A DNA stretch of 64,000 nt from Euborellia annulipes. Taxonomy: Eukaryota > Arthropoda > Insecta > Dermaptera > Anisolabididae. The notes under the pieces are model-generated. The model was not told the origin of the DNA. It saw nothing but the letters and a program-made list of their open reading frames with translations, and did not search any database. Each line of letters opens with the position of its first letter. The stretch's first letter is position 1. This document shows positions 46,057 to 57,184 of this stretch, in pieces. Made by a program: the position numbers and the translations under genes. The stretch lies in the NCBI GenBank assembly GCA_023213315.1, contig JAKCPI010011779.1:62001-126000 (forward strand), written 5' to 3'.

Positions 46057-46059
46057 TAA

Positions 46060-47030
46060 AAATTTGTAATATTCTTTATATCAAATTTTGTATATTCTTC
46101 GTCTTCTTGAATATAAATTTAGAGGCCACTCTTACTTGCCCTTCATGAATTTTATATTTAATCCGAGTAAACAAACAAATCTAAAGATACTCAGGAAAAA
46201 GAAAAGAGTATCCGATTTATTTTGATACGTCTAGTATACCCTTCGTTTAATACGAAAGCAACATGGCTGAATTAAATATCTTTGCTTCATATATTACCTA
46301 ATAACAAATTTTAATATTCTATAGTTCTATATTCGCATATTTAATTTATACAAAGTCTATGAAAATTTTAACATTAAAAGTTACTAAACTGCTACATTTG
46401 TTTCAAGTTATATTTGCCCTCTTATATGTAAAATTTTGTTTGAATGAAAGGTGAAATTGAAACTTTAACAATTTCGAGAAAATTTTATATTCACATAACA
46501 AATATTTATCTTTTCAACGGCAACAGTTCTATATTTGCTCAGGCCATTCACTCATATACTATTAATATAATGAAAATGGAATATATTTTAAAATAAAAAT
46601 AATTAGTAGCAAAAAATTTAAAAAAAAAAGGAATATTTCATTTGATTTAAAATATATTTATTTATTTTGTTCCTCTGTTAGGTCATGAGTTTTTGTTTGT
46701 TTTGTAAATCAAGCCGTAATTAGGGAAATCACCTGTAGTTGTTGATAAATAAATAACATGAATTTCACCATCCCCCTCATCCTCTCCTAAATATTATGTT
46801 TAATTTATCCCAGGCCATTCTTTATTCGCATCAAATGTTTGATCGTTAAACTAAAATGGTATAAACAATTAAAAAAATAAATAAATAAAAAAAAATTGGT
46901 CATTATTTTGATTATTTTCTTATTTATACGTAAATTAAAAAAAATTCAAAATACATATTTTTTTTTTTAAATCTAAAATGAGACAATCAAATAGAAAGTT
47001 TATAAATTAAAAAATATCAATATCTCGATC
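46060..47030. other. AT-rich non-coding stretch
   Basis: Nothing recognised on either strand. Confidence 0.45.
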
Positions 47031-47044
47031 CTCAACTGGTAATT

Positions 47045-47470
47045 AGGGGTGTTCGATTATGGAAAATAAGCGATTATTTCGATTAATCGAATATGGGAAA
47101 TAATCGATTATTCCGATTAATCGAATATGGGAAATAATCGATTATTCCGATTAATCGATTATGGGAAATAATTGATTATTTTTGATTCTAAGAAAATAAT
47201 ACTTATTGATATACAAATTTTATTTTATTTAAATATAAGTCTATTTTGATAAATTCAAAGATATTTTAATATATCATTGATATCAGAAAAAAATTTTCAA
47301 TTTAAAATCTACTAAGATTTGAAAAAATTACAGATATTAAATCTATTATCTATTATTATAATTAATTTTATTTGTATTCGTTTCTCTCTTTCTTCTTTAA
47401 TCGATGAAAAAATAATCGATATATTATTTTTAAATAATCGGTAAATAATCGATTATTTTGCACAGCCCTA
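47045..47470. mobile_element. hAT-like MITE with internal 33-bp repeats
   Basis: Starts AGGGGTGTTCGATTA and ends CGATTATTTTGCACAGCCCT. Flanks CTGGTAATT (47036-47044) and CTAGTAATT (47471-47479) differ by one base. Near the left end about three units of ATTCCGATTAATCGAATATG plus GGAAATAATCG are tandem. ATCGATTA motifs recur at the right end. No transposase. Confidence 0.78.
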
Positions 47471-47519
47471 CTAGTAATTAGAAAAATGAGGCTCTTGAAG
47501 GAATTGAACTCACTTTATG

Positions 47520-47580
47520 ATTGCATCCGTCGGTATTTTAAAACATCCTGGGTTCGATTACCGCGAGTGCCACATTTTTT
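47520..47580 (+). repeat. Possible tRNA-like SINE scrap
   Basis: CATCCTGGGTTCGATTACCG contains a B-box match (GGTTCGATTACC), followed by GAGTGCCAC and a poly(T) run. The A box is not evident. Confidence 0.4.
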
Positions 47581-48678
47581 TTTTTACTAGTTTACGGTAA
47601 ATACCTTAAGATTGCGAAATAATTAATTAAAAACTGCCTTTTGAGATGTTTATAGTTATGTATTTCAATTATTTATATTGTATCTCAATTAATTAAAAAT
47701 TGACATTTAAAAGAGTGGTTAACCATAAAAATTCTTTCTTAATTCACCCTCAAGTTATCTCCGTTAGTGTTAAATTTTTTAGGATATAAGAATTTTTTAA
47801 TGTTATAAATATCATGATTAATCCTATATATCTTTAATATTATGAAAATACTTCAATGGTTCATGGAATATAATTTACTAACTAGCGCAAATTTATTACT
47901 TTCTCACGAGGAATAAAATTAATTTGTGATAGTTTATTTATTTATGTATTTATATGTATTTATTTAATTTATTTGCGCAGTTATATTGGACTTGATTTAG
48001 ATGTGAATTATTTATATATTTATTAATTAGTTTTGAGTTTACAAATAGGTGTTAGTTATTAGAACCGAAATGACAAGTGGGGGGAGGAAATAAGAAAATT
48101 ATTTTTTTTTTTGGGGACGTTTAGGAATTTTTACTTGCCATCAGTCTGGTAAAAAATTTCTGTTTTGGAGAAACAACATACTATTTCTTTTTCAAAATAT
48201 TAATACAAAAAATATTTCGATAGCATTCCACATTACAAAAAATATAGACAAGTTTTTTTCTAAATAAAAAGATAAATAAAAAATTTCCAAAAATATACAA
48301 AACTTTTTAGTTGTTTGAAAAAGGAGAGATTCTAATTTGTAATTATTAGTATTCGCGAAATTTATATTTTCATAACATCCCTATGTGTGCTTGTATCTAT
48401 ATATAGTTGCTGAAAAAAAATAATTTCCAACTTGCATAAAGCAAGCAAGATATTCAGATTTTATTTAGAGCTGACAGCTGACTATCCCTTGTTGCATTTG
48501 AAAGACATTTATTACCCTTGAGTGAGTTCTAAAGTTAAGATATATATTTAACATCAAAATAGAATAACCTGAAACATAAGGAAATTCTTTTATTGAATGA
48601 TTGCGATTTTTTATTTTTGACGTCATCTGGGGATATTACAGAAAACTCGTTGATATAACAATATAAGATATATAAAAA
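47581..48678. other. AT-rich non-coding stretch
   Basis: ATTTATTT-type repeats near 47940-47980. No element or exon seen. Confidence 0.4.
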
Positions 48679-48748
48679 CGCATGATAGGGTTGGAGGGAA
48701 AAAGTGAAGTCCGCGTCGCGGGAATAAGGCGAGGACAAAGAAGAAGAT
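48679..48748 (+). mobile_element. SINE A, 5'-truncated copy
   Basis: GCATGATAGGGTTGGAGGG, AGTGAAGTCCGCGTCGCGG, GAATAAGGCGAGGAC and the AAGAAGAAG tail match the last ~70 bp of the copy at 22525. Confidence 0.75.
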
Positions 48749-48904
48749 AATTTTTTTTACTATTTAAATTTGATTCAAATTTGTTTTTTACTTAATAAAC
48801 TAGTTTTTGGTGTGTTAACTTTTAACTATTGTTAAATTATTTTAATAATTAAGACATTTTTATTTAGCTCTTTATCAAATTTTATAACAACTCTTTCAGG
48901 TCTT

Positions 48905-49300
48905 TTCTCTAAAATCAGACGTTAAAATTTAAAATAAAGAAATGGGAGTTAAAAGTAATGTAAAAACAATCAGCGTTAAAAAAATGCTATTATCTAAACA
49001 AAGTTTTAACAGCGAAGTTAACATGTTGCTTTTATTTCAAGGCTATTAGAATCATAACCTTACTTTTTACATGTAGGTAAAAGACGCCATTTTTATTTTA
49101 AATACAACGTTAAAATATTAAAGACTCCCCCTAGACATGACCTTAATTTTTAACACTATTTACTAAATGTTAATACTTTGGCTTAAAATTTTTTGTTTAC
49201 AGAATAGCTATTTGAGGCAAAGAAGTGATTTTGAATAGCATTTTTTAACGCTGATTGTTTTTAGATTACTTTTTAACACCTATTTTTTTATATTCTCAAA
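48905..49300. repeat. Foldback element K, copy 2 (opposite orientation)
   Basis: CTCTAAAATCAGACGTTAAA, ATTCAAAA- and AATGCTATT-type interior and GAATAGCATTTTTTAACGCT with TTTTTAACACC at the right. The centre ATAACCTTACTTTTTAC is the complement of the centre of the 25985 copy. Confidence 0.72.
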
Positions 49301-50150
49301 AAACAAAAAAAAAATAATTACATATACAAGCGTCGAAAATGTGCTAAAAAATAACAGATTGTGGAATTTTTACTTAAAAAGGTATTTAATTTTCAATTAA
49401 AATACTATTATATATAAATTTTCTCTAAAAGATTTATCGTATATTGTTGGTTAAAATTTAATAACTAAAAACCAAATTCTATTTACTTTGAAAAATGGTC
49501 CTAATAAAATACGTAACCCAACACCAAATGCTTTATTTATTTACTAGAAGATATAATATATCAAAAATTAAAATCTTATAAGAGGACTTTCGTTAGTGAC
49601 ATACATGCAAGCCGATCTCACGCAACCTCTGATTCTTTGATGGTATATTATATAATAAAAAATAAAAATAGAGCACAAAAAGGATTAAAGCCGTATATTG
49701 ATAGAATTATTAAAAATAAAAATTAATTATTAATTCTATTTGATCTTTTGAATGAAGAATAATTGAAAGTATTCTATACAGAGATATAATCTTTTGGATC
49801 CCTTGAATAAAAATTGGATTAATTCAAAAGAAGCACTATGATTAAAAAGAGAAAATATCACAATTCTCCGAACGAACAAAGTATAAATTTATTATAAATT
49901 ATATTATCGTATAATATAAAATAGCTAATTATTATAGCAGCTCATGATCTGTAACATTAAAGCATTAGAGAGAGAATAAGATACTCAGTTTTTATTTTAA
50001 TGAAAATTGCTAATCTGAGCAAAGTCTTTTTCTAGTCATCAACCGCACTTTTAATTATCATTCATTTAAATACTTAAATGATTTCCTTTAATTTTAAAGA
50101 ATTTTTCTAACATTTCGTATTTAATAAAATTCAAAACTGTAGTTTATTTG
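49301..50150. other. AT-rich non-coding stretch
   Basis: Nothing recognised. Confidence 0.45.
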
Positions 50151-50345
50151 TATAAAATACACTATTCATTCTGGTGGTCTGTAAAAATTCAGATACACTC
50201 ACAAAGCTTCTAAATACATTCTGAACTGAACTTAGAATCAAGATGGCCGCCCCATAATGACGCTTTGTGATTGTATCTGAATTATTATATGTATGGAGAA
50301 GGCCACAGAATGTGTGTCCGAAAGGTATCTTATAAAAATCTCAAC
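50151..50345 (+). repeat. Element G relative
   Basis: CAGATACACTCACAAAGC and GCTTTGTGATTGTATCTGAA are inverted. AATCAAGATGGCCGCCCCAT lies between, and GGAGAAGGCCACAGAATGTG with TCCGAAAGGT at the right is a decayed hammerhead-like end (50294-50325). Confidence 0.6.
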
Positions 50346-50439
50346 AGGAGGTTTCGACCAAAATTGGGAAATCTTCAGTTGTTTAAGGGCAGGTTGCTTG
50401 ACTTCTAATTGACTAGTTATCTTTTTTTTAATTAAATTA

Positions 50440-50645
50440 TCTAATTATAGATAAATTAATATTAATAACATTGGGTTAAGTTTTAAAAGGATTTTATTTT
50501 AGCTTATGCGCCTTTCGACGTTAAAATCTCATCTTCAGAGCTATGACACAAACAACAAACAAAATCAGTTTGTGTCATAGCTCTGGAGTTGTCGTTTTAA
50601 CGTCGAAATGCGCATAAGCTAAAATCCTTTTTAATATGTTCAGTT
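50440..50645. repeat. Foldback element E, copy 4
   Basis: Left arm ATTGGGTTAAGTTTTAAAAG and TTAGCTTATGCGCC; right arm AACGTCGAAATGCGCATAAG and CTAAAATCC. The centre has two inverted GTGTCATAGCTCTG blocks around ACAAACAACAAACAAAATC. On the minus strand the left arm reads CTGAAGATGAG then CGTCGAAAGGCGCATA. Confidence 0.82.
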
Positions 50646-50928
50646 TTAGATTTTTTTGAACATTAATAAGAAAAGTATTAATATAGCAAAAAAAAAGTTT
50701 TTCTTCTCTTAATTGCTCCCTTGAGATCAAAACCAATTAAGACAAGCTCAGTTGAACTAACGATTGTTGGGAAAGACTTCATTGAACGGGTAAAGTAGAA
50801 ACGAATGACGAAAAGTATTGGTGAAAAACAAAGTTTAATGTACACAAAATCATTTTTTTTTTTGATCTATGAGAAAAAATTAAAAAAAAAATATAAAAAG
50901 AGTAAAATTTTAATTATTTGGATCTGAT

Positions 50929-51861
50929 TAGGGTTTGGAAAAAACCGGAAAATTTTGAAAACCGGTTTTTCGGTTTTTCACAAAGCGGAAAACCGGTAAA
51001 CCGGTTTTAAACCGGTTTTTTTTCAAATGTAAATCAAGGAAAAAAAAATAAAAAAATACTCAAAGCAAAATTTTATAGAATTATTTTTTAATAACCGCGC
51101 CCTTACCTGCCACTCCAAATGGCTTAAATAAAATCATCGGACTTCCTGGGATCCGAGCCCAAAAAAAATTATTATTACTACTATTCTGATCCAGTGCCTG
51201 CTTGAGGATTTGTTTACATTCATAGAATACAAAAAATACATAAATTTCTCTATACATTTCCTATGGGAGGAATCGTAACTTTATGAATTAATAACTCAAA
51301 AAATTGTAGGAATTTCGGGACCCGAGTATTTTTCCTGGACTCTCCATAACGTCCTCTATAAGACTGCAAAATTTCGGTTTCAAAATTCCAACGGAAAGTT
51401 GGCCAAACAGAGCGAGACAGACGGACGGATAGACCGACACTCCGCTATTATTATAAAGATCTATAGATTATTTAAGTACTAGAAAAAAGGAGAAAAAATA
51501 TAAATAATCTATAATTTTTTTTTTTTTTTTATTTGTCCAAGGTCTTTTTCGGCATCTAAGGCCATTTAAACCCCATCTCTATTTATTTCAAATGATTGAT
51601 AGCCAATTCAAATGAAATAAATTTTTCTCGCTTGGAACGGGAAGCGAACCCGAAACTCCAAGCTACTAGAAGCTATTGTAATATCTTCTCTCTCTCTGAG
51701 CCATGGATCACGGGCTAAATTTGAATACAAGTATTAATGAAGAAAAAATTTAAAAAAAAAACCGAATTCGGTTTTTCGGGAAAAACTCGGTTTCTCGGTT
51801 TTTGAAAATTAGCCAAAAAACCGGTATACCGGTTTCGGTTTCCACCGGTGTCCAAACCCTA
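50929..51861. mobile_element. hAT-like element, 933 bp, with nested SINE
   Basis: Ends TAGGGTTTGGA and TCCAAACCCTA are inverted. The flanking 8-mers GATCTGAT (50921-50928) and GATCTGAG (51862-51869) match at 7 of 8. Both sub-terminal regions are packed with AAACCGGTTT-type motifs. The middle holds SINE D (51535-51715) and a stretch with GACAGACGGACGGATAGACC typical of another repeat. No transposase. Confidence 0.82.
51535..51715 (-). mobile_element. tRNA-derived SINE D, best copy
   Basis: On the minus strand: A box TGGCTCAGAGAG (51692-51703), B box GGGTTCGCTTCCC (51639-51651), then a body of about 55 bp and the shared 3' tail GGGGTTTAAATGGCCTTAGA followed by TGCCGAAAAAGACC. About 180 bp. Nested in the hAT-like element, so it is younger than that insertion. 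Confidence 0.87.
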
Positions 51862-51869
51862 GATCTGAG

Positions 51870-52497
51870 CCAGCGAAAAACTACAGTGCGTTCAAAAATG
51901 TATTTTTTTTTATAAATTAAGGAACCGAGGAGGACATAGCAAAATAAATTTGAATAAATAATTTTTTTTTGTCACCTCTTCGTGGACGGTCACTCTCTCA
52001 TTCAGGGCAGTGGAATTACTGGTGTATATTTTGTGTTTGGATGAACAATATAACATTTTTGTAAAATTATATGGATGTCTATGAGTTTGAATAATGATTT
52101 TGTTTGAAATTCGGCGGAAAAGTACAAAAATCAGTGCTGCCACCTATGGTTGATGAATTATGTAACAGTGCTGCCATCTATGCAAAGAAGAACAGTGCTG
52201 CCATCTACTTAAAATATAAATAGATCGTCAACGAAATTTGTCAGTTAGTTTGTAATAAGGTTCTGATGATAATGTTTTAACATGGAAATGTATATAAACC
52301 AAATAAAACTTCTTTTTTTTAACTAAACCGAGTGCTTACTTTTAATTATTATTAAATTATTTTAATGGTCAAAAATTCTAACTTCAATATTATAAAACAC
52401 CAGTAAAATATATTTGACGGTCTCGAAGAGAAGAGCGACATGCCCTCGAAATGATTACAACATTTATGCACTACAAGAGAGAAAATAAAAAAAAATT
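51870..52497. other. AT-rich stretch with a short triplicated phrase
   Basis: CAGTGCTGCCACCTATGG, CAGTGCTGCCATCTATGC and CAGTGCTGCCATCTACTT occur at about 52132, 52168 and 52191. A 77-codon minus-strand frame (51910-52143) has no recognisable domain. Confidence 0.4.
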
Positions 52498-52800
52498 AAG
52501 GTATGGCCCGGAGAATAAAAGCCATCATTTGATGGACTCCTATCACATCATCTTTAATTAGAAGATATTTCGAACAGCATCATGCCTGGTCATCATCAGT
52601 ACAAAAAATTGATTTGGTGGAGGGCCCGTGTCTAACAATGTATAAGAATTATTTTAAAATTTCAGACGCAAGTGCTAGCGTCTAGCCCCTGCTTTTGTAC
52701 TGAAGATGGCCAGGCGTGATGCCGGTCAAAATATTTACTAATTAAAGATGATGTGAGAGGAGTCCATCAAATGCTGGCTTTTATTCTCCGGTCCTTATAC
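52498..52800. repeat. Foldback element M with two hammerhead-like blocks
   Basis: Arms: GGAGAATAAAAGCCATCATT, TGATGGACTCCTATCACATC, ATCTTTAATTAGAA on the left; complements on the right to TTTATTCTCCGGTCC. Minus-strand CTGATGATGACCAGGCATGA with TTCGAAATAT at 52563-52599, and plus-strand CTGAAGATGGCCAGGCGTGA at 52700-52733. A related solo block is at 677-710. Confidence 0.85.
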
Positions 52801-53094
52801 ATCTGAAAATCTTCCAATTGTAATAAAAAAAATGTATTCTATATAAAAATATTTTGTATAAAAAAAAATTGAATGTCAAATTGTTGTGACGCGAATAGTA
52901 TATTCTTAACTAAGTGTCGGTATAGTGAGAAGATAATTTCCCGATTGGCGGGTCGGGAACGCTCTTGGCTTCACAGGTGACATGTGACAGATGAATTAGT
53001 TTTCAAAATTAGGAGGCAATGTTAGAGAAGCCAGAAACAACATCCGTCTAAACGTAAATTATGTCATATCCTACGAAGGGGCCTGAATTAGAAA

Positions 53095-53200
53095 TTGGCC
53101 GATGGCCTCGCTGGACCAGCACGTTGGCCATCATCACAATCAGCGCTTAGTGCTCAGTGCTCAGTTCAAATACCCTCCTTCCGGAGGGGGTCTTTTCATT
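53095..53200 (+). repeat. tRNA-like SINE head
   Basis: GATGGCCTCGCTGGACCAGC fits an A box (TGGCCTCGCTGG), and CTCAGTTCAAATACCC fits a B box about 70 bp later. GCGCTTAGTGCTCAGTGCTC between them contains a small direct repeat. A CCGGAGGGGGTC end follows. No 3' tail identified. Confidence 0.5.
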
Positions 53201-54003
53201 ATGTATCATATATCTAGATTTACATTATACTATCCTTGCTAAATTAACTACTAACAAAAATAATAACCATTAAACGATATACACATAAAAAATGTTAAAA
53301 GATAAATGAGCAATATAATTAAAAATGAGATATTGAGTGCATATTTTTTGGTTTGGATTCAAATATTCCATTTAAAACTCAAAAAAAATGTATTGGTATG
53401 AGAAAGTAAAATTCTCTAACTATTAAATTAAATGGATGAAAAATAAAATTTTCTTTATTAAATTTTAACAATTATATAAAATCAACAATTCAGATATATT
53501 TCATATATAGGTAAGAGGAAGTAAAACTACTTTTTTTATAGGAAATTGAAATTATACACTAAGTTATGTGTTTCAAAATTATTTTATTGACTTTATACGT
53601 ATTTAAACTTCTGGAGTGTCGAAATACAGTACAAACAACTTTAATAGTGTGCTTTAATTAGGCGGTAAGGCTAGTAAGAGAAATAATATGGAGCATAGAT
53701 GTCATTTGTGAGGGGGGTGGGACTTTTGCAAATAATTTTATTAAAATCCTTAAAAATTATGATAAATGATCAGTTTGTTATGACGAAGAAATTTTTTACT
53801 ACTTTTTCGAGAAATTAAAAGAAAGCAATCAAGTTCCCCACTTTCCTGGCACAATCATTAATTGAATTGTGACCACTGTCTATAAAATATTAAACGAATG
53901 AGGAATAACTAACATATTAGCAATATTTTTATTTATTTAAAAATTATAACTTTCAATTTTCATTTAGAAATTTCATGAAGAAGAAGTGGAGAGGATATTA
54001 ATT

Positions 54004-54036
<33 letters not shown>

Positions 54037-54059
54037 CTGTATAGTTGAATGCAATTTTG
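53201..54059. other. AT-rich non-coding stretch
   Basis: A tiny family B end (ATATATAGGTAAGAGGAAGT) is at about 53506. A 38-bp (TA)n run is at 54005-54040. No gene seen. Confidence 0.45.
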
Positions 54060-54177
54060 TAGTAGGTGTAAAATAAAAGAAGAATGGAGTCAGTTTCTAT
54101 TTCGTTTCATCGGATTGAGTTAATAAAATGAAATAGAACTGACTCCATTCTTTTTTCTTTTATTTTACACCTACTAT
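54060..54177. mobile_element. Short MITE, ~118 bp, long inverted repeats
   Basis: Ends TAGTAGGTGTAAAATAAAAG and CTTTTATTTTACACCTACTA; arms extend through GAATGGAGTCAGTT to about 45 bp each. Possible TA target duplication. Confidence 0.85.
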
Positions 54178-54279
54178 AGATTTAATTTTTGTAAATTCCC
54201 AAATTCACCATAAACAATACATAAAATTTCAATTAGAAATTAATTAATTTGATATTATTTTTTCTAAGAATGTCGATTT

Positions 54280-54430
54280 TAAGGGCAAAATGAGAATATA
54301 CATTTTAAAAAGCATCTAAAACATAATTTGATTTACATTTTTTAATCAAAATCGTTGCAGCGAATTTTGAGAAAATAAAAAAAAAAAACTGGAAAAGTAT
54401 TATATCAATAAAGTACTAGTACTCTGACCA
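54280..54430 (+). repeat. Family B internal fragment
   Basis: GGGCAAAATGAGAATATACA, TAATCAAAATCGTTGCAGCG and ATAAAGTACTAGTACTCTGA, truncated on both sides. Confidence 0.78.
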
Positions 54431-55334
54431 ATTTTTTTTTTTTTTTTTGAAGATAGAGTTTATTCGAATATTAATAAACACTAATAAGCTCAAATCCATC
54501 TTATATCAAGAAATTATCTCTTTATTTTGTTCATAATACCCAAAAAGAGAAAAGTATTGATAAAACGAACGAACATATGATTAATAAAAATGATATTAAT
54601 TATATTTAATTACATTTTTTAAAAGGATATAATTTTATACAATTAAATTTAAAAAAAAATGAATTTTCAAAAAACACAAACAAGCTGGATTTGGTTTTGC
54701 GGTGAAACGCAATTTTTCCCCCTCAGCTTCTATTATGCCTACTGTTACTAAGCTATTAATATTGATATTTTATGAATTGCTTCACCAGAATATAAATCAT
54801 ATTGGGGCTATATGAAATTAGCTATCTAAAATATATATCCGAACATTGCTGAAATATTTGGCATTGCTAAAATAAACTGGCAGCCGTGATGGCAGTCAAC
54901 CGAGATTCCGATCAGCAGCTCCAAGCACGAGAACCCCATACCCCATTTTAGGGAGGTGTGGAGGGTGGGAGGGGGAGGACGAGTTAATTCCAACAAATTC
55001 TTTAATGCACTCCTGTGCAGAGATTATTTGTATGTATGCAATAAGATGACACCTCCATTTAATCAGGTTTAATGCAGCATTAATTAACAACCTACACACT
55101 TTGCTTTATAATAATAATAATTCGTATAATTAATGTTTATTAGAATTCAAGGATTATTTATTTAATCTACTAAGTTGATATGTGGCCAGTCAAATTTAAT
55201 TTAACAAACATAGGATTTAAAAATATTTATATTTTGATAGCATCAATGGGATTCGTAAAATCTCAAATTAAAATGAACAAAAATTTTTTATACGTACAAT
55301 ACTTTGCCTTAATTATAGCTTAAATATCAGATAT
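54431..55334. other. AT-rich non-coding stretch
   Basis: A GC-richer patch at 54885-54985 (AGCAGCTCCAAGCACGAGAA, GTGTGGAGGGTGGGAGGGGG) gives a 67-codon minus-strand frame of no recognisable content. Confidence 0.35.
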
Positions 55335-55339
55335 TTTTT

Positions 55340-56150
55340 TTTATACACAGAAGAGAAAGAAAAAGGTGATCTCGAAACGTGTATTTCTGTTGATATATAG
55401 AATAGATATATAGTAGATTCATATCTAAAATTCGAAATTTTGATGGATGTCCCAAAAAATTCCTTTAAGCAAAATATCTCAAGGATGAAAAGAGCTAGAA
55501 AATTGAAATTTTATATTTAAGTTAGGTGCCCCCCCCCCCCAGGCGCAAAACACGAAGCTTTGAACAAAATAGGCTAAAGAGTACTAGTACTTTAACGAGA
55601 TACTTTTTTTCAAAATCCGCTCTAACGATTTTGATTAAAATTAATAAATCATGTGTGTGTGTGTGGACATTTTTGACCATGAAGGAAATGAGCTAGGAGG
55701 TTGAAATTTTATATTTAAATTAGGCACCTTCCAAACTCGTGTAAATAAGCTTTTAAACAAAATTGGCCAAAAAGTACTAGTACTTTACTGATGTACTTTT
55801 TTAGTTTATTTCGATTTTCTCAAAATTCGCTTCAAGGATTTTTTTTTAAATTCATAAATCAACTATTTTTTACATGCTCTTTAAAATGTATATTCTCATT
55901 TTGCTCTCAAAATAGTTTGAAGCACACTTTACTAAGGAACTTTATAAGAAAGAAGGAAGAAATAGTTACCATGGTAACAAAATATAAATATTTTCTCATA
56001 TTTATAAATTTTACATCTTGAATTCTAATATATCGTCTGAATATATGTCGATACAATAAATCTGGCGTGACAAGCACAGAACACAACTTTTAATATTTAA
56101 TCGAAGGTAAGAGAAAGTTGTGTGCTGTGCGATCAACCACCAGATTTTTT
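55340..56150 (-). repeat. Family B copy with duplicated body (inverted)
   Basis: Two successive copies of the GAAATTTTATATTTAA ... AGTACTAGTACTTTA ... TAAATCA segment (about 55500-55650 and 55680-55870), joined by a (GT)n patch, then the full end with CATGGTAACAAAATATAAAT and the terminal hairpin (GCACAGAACACAACTTTTAA / AAGTTGTGTGCTGTGC). Confidence 0.85.
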
Positions 56151-56599
56151 TTAACACATCCCTATTTTAATTACAAAATCTAAAAAGTGGATTAAAATTT
56201 AAAAAATTTATTTTTTTATAAATGTATTGCCCCCCCCCCTTCTCTAAAATTGTTTACCTAATTTGTTTTTTGAAAACTAGGTCTATTATACTTATATACG
56301 CACTGACCTGTATTATGCACATAATTAATAAATTCGGTTTCTGTTTTCAAAGTATATAAAACTTAAAGGCTGAGTAAATTTGAAAATAAAATTAAACTTT
56401 ACCGAAAGAGAAATTTTTCTTAATTTTATACAAACATTCAGACTTGCGAAAATATTCAAGAAACCTCTTTAGAGTGATTTTAAAGTAGAAAAGAATGTTT
56501 ACCTGAGAATCTTTGACATGATTATGAATTATATAAGGTTTGAGAAGGCCGTTAGAAAAAAAAATATAGAAAATGGAGAGTTGAAATTAAAAAGAATAA

Positions 56600-56950
56600 A
56601 TCTTGTGAAAAAGAATAAAATGGGATAAACTGCTTTTAAAAAGTGGTTTTTCGTTTAAATACTTGAGACACATCTTTTCTAATAGTGGAGACAGTAATGA
56701 AGATATAAACCAAAAAATAAAGCAAGGCGAAAGCCATAAGCCAATTGAATTCATTACTGGAGAGCGATAAAATCTCAATAAAAGCCGAGACAGTCTCTCC
56801 AGGACTATAATAGAAAGTATCTCAACGTATGATATGGATCTCAATCTAAAACAAAAAAAAGTCCCACTGGCTTTTTGGTACATTAGAGAAAGAAAGGGTT
56901 ATTTATCCGACAAATTTTAGAATGAAAAAGCTGTCACTGAGGGTTAAAAC
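56600..56950 (+). pseudogene. Decayed non-LTR retrotransposon reverse transcriptase
   Basis: Frame 56654-56770 reads FKYLRHIFSNSGDSNEDINQ and on to a TAA stop, matching the FKYLGSIxxxDGxxxxEIxxRI block common after the catalytic domain of LINE reverse transcriptases. After a frameshift, KISIKAET and then RTIIESISTYDMDL correspond to the IS-x-K and RTIxxSILTYG blocks; LAFWYIRERKGYLSDKF follows. Multiple stops and frameshifts show a dead 3' relic. Clade not determined. Confidence 0.72.
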
Positions 56951-57029
56951 AGCAATCTAATAATTAATATTACAGTTATATTAATTATTGATTGAAGCGA
57001 TTAGCTGAAGGAATAAAGCAAGTTGAAGA

Positions 57030-57060
57030 CAACTCAAGTTCAAATCCACCTCATGGCAAA
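57030..57060 (+). repeat. Possible B-box scrap
   Basis: CTCAAGTTCAAATCCACC resembles a Pol III B box. No A box recognised; may be the end of the LINE relic or a SINE scrap. Confidence 0.25.
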
Positions 57061-57184
57061 AAATCTACAGTTTTAAAAATTTTCCAGGGATATTCGATCC
57101 ATCAATACAGAGAGAACTTTATCTGTGCTGGAAGATATTTTTAAAATGAAACTTCGTAGTCCGGTTGGATTCTATTATGATTGA

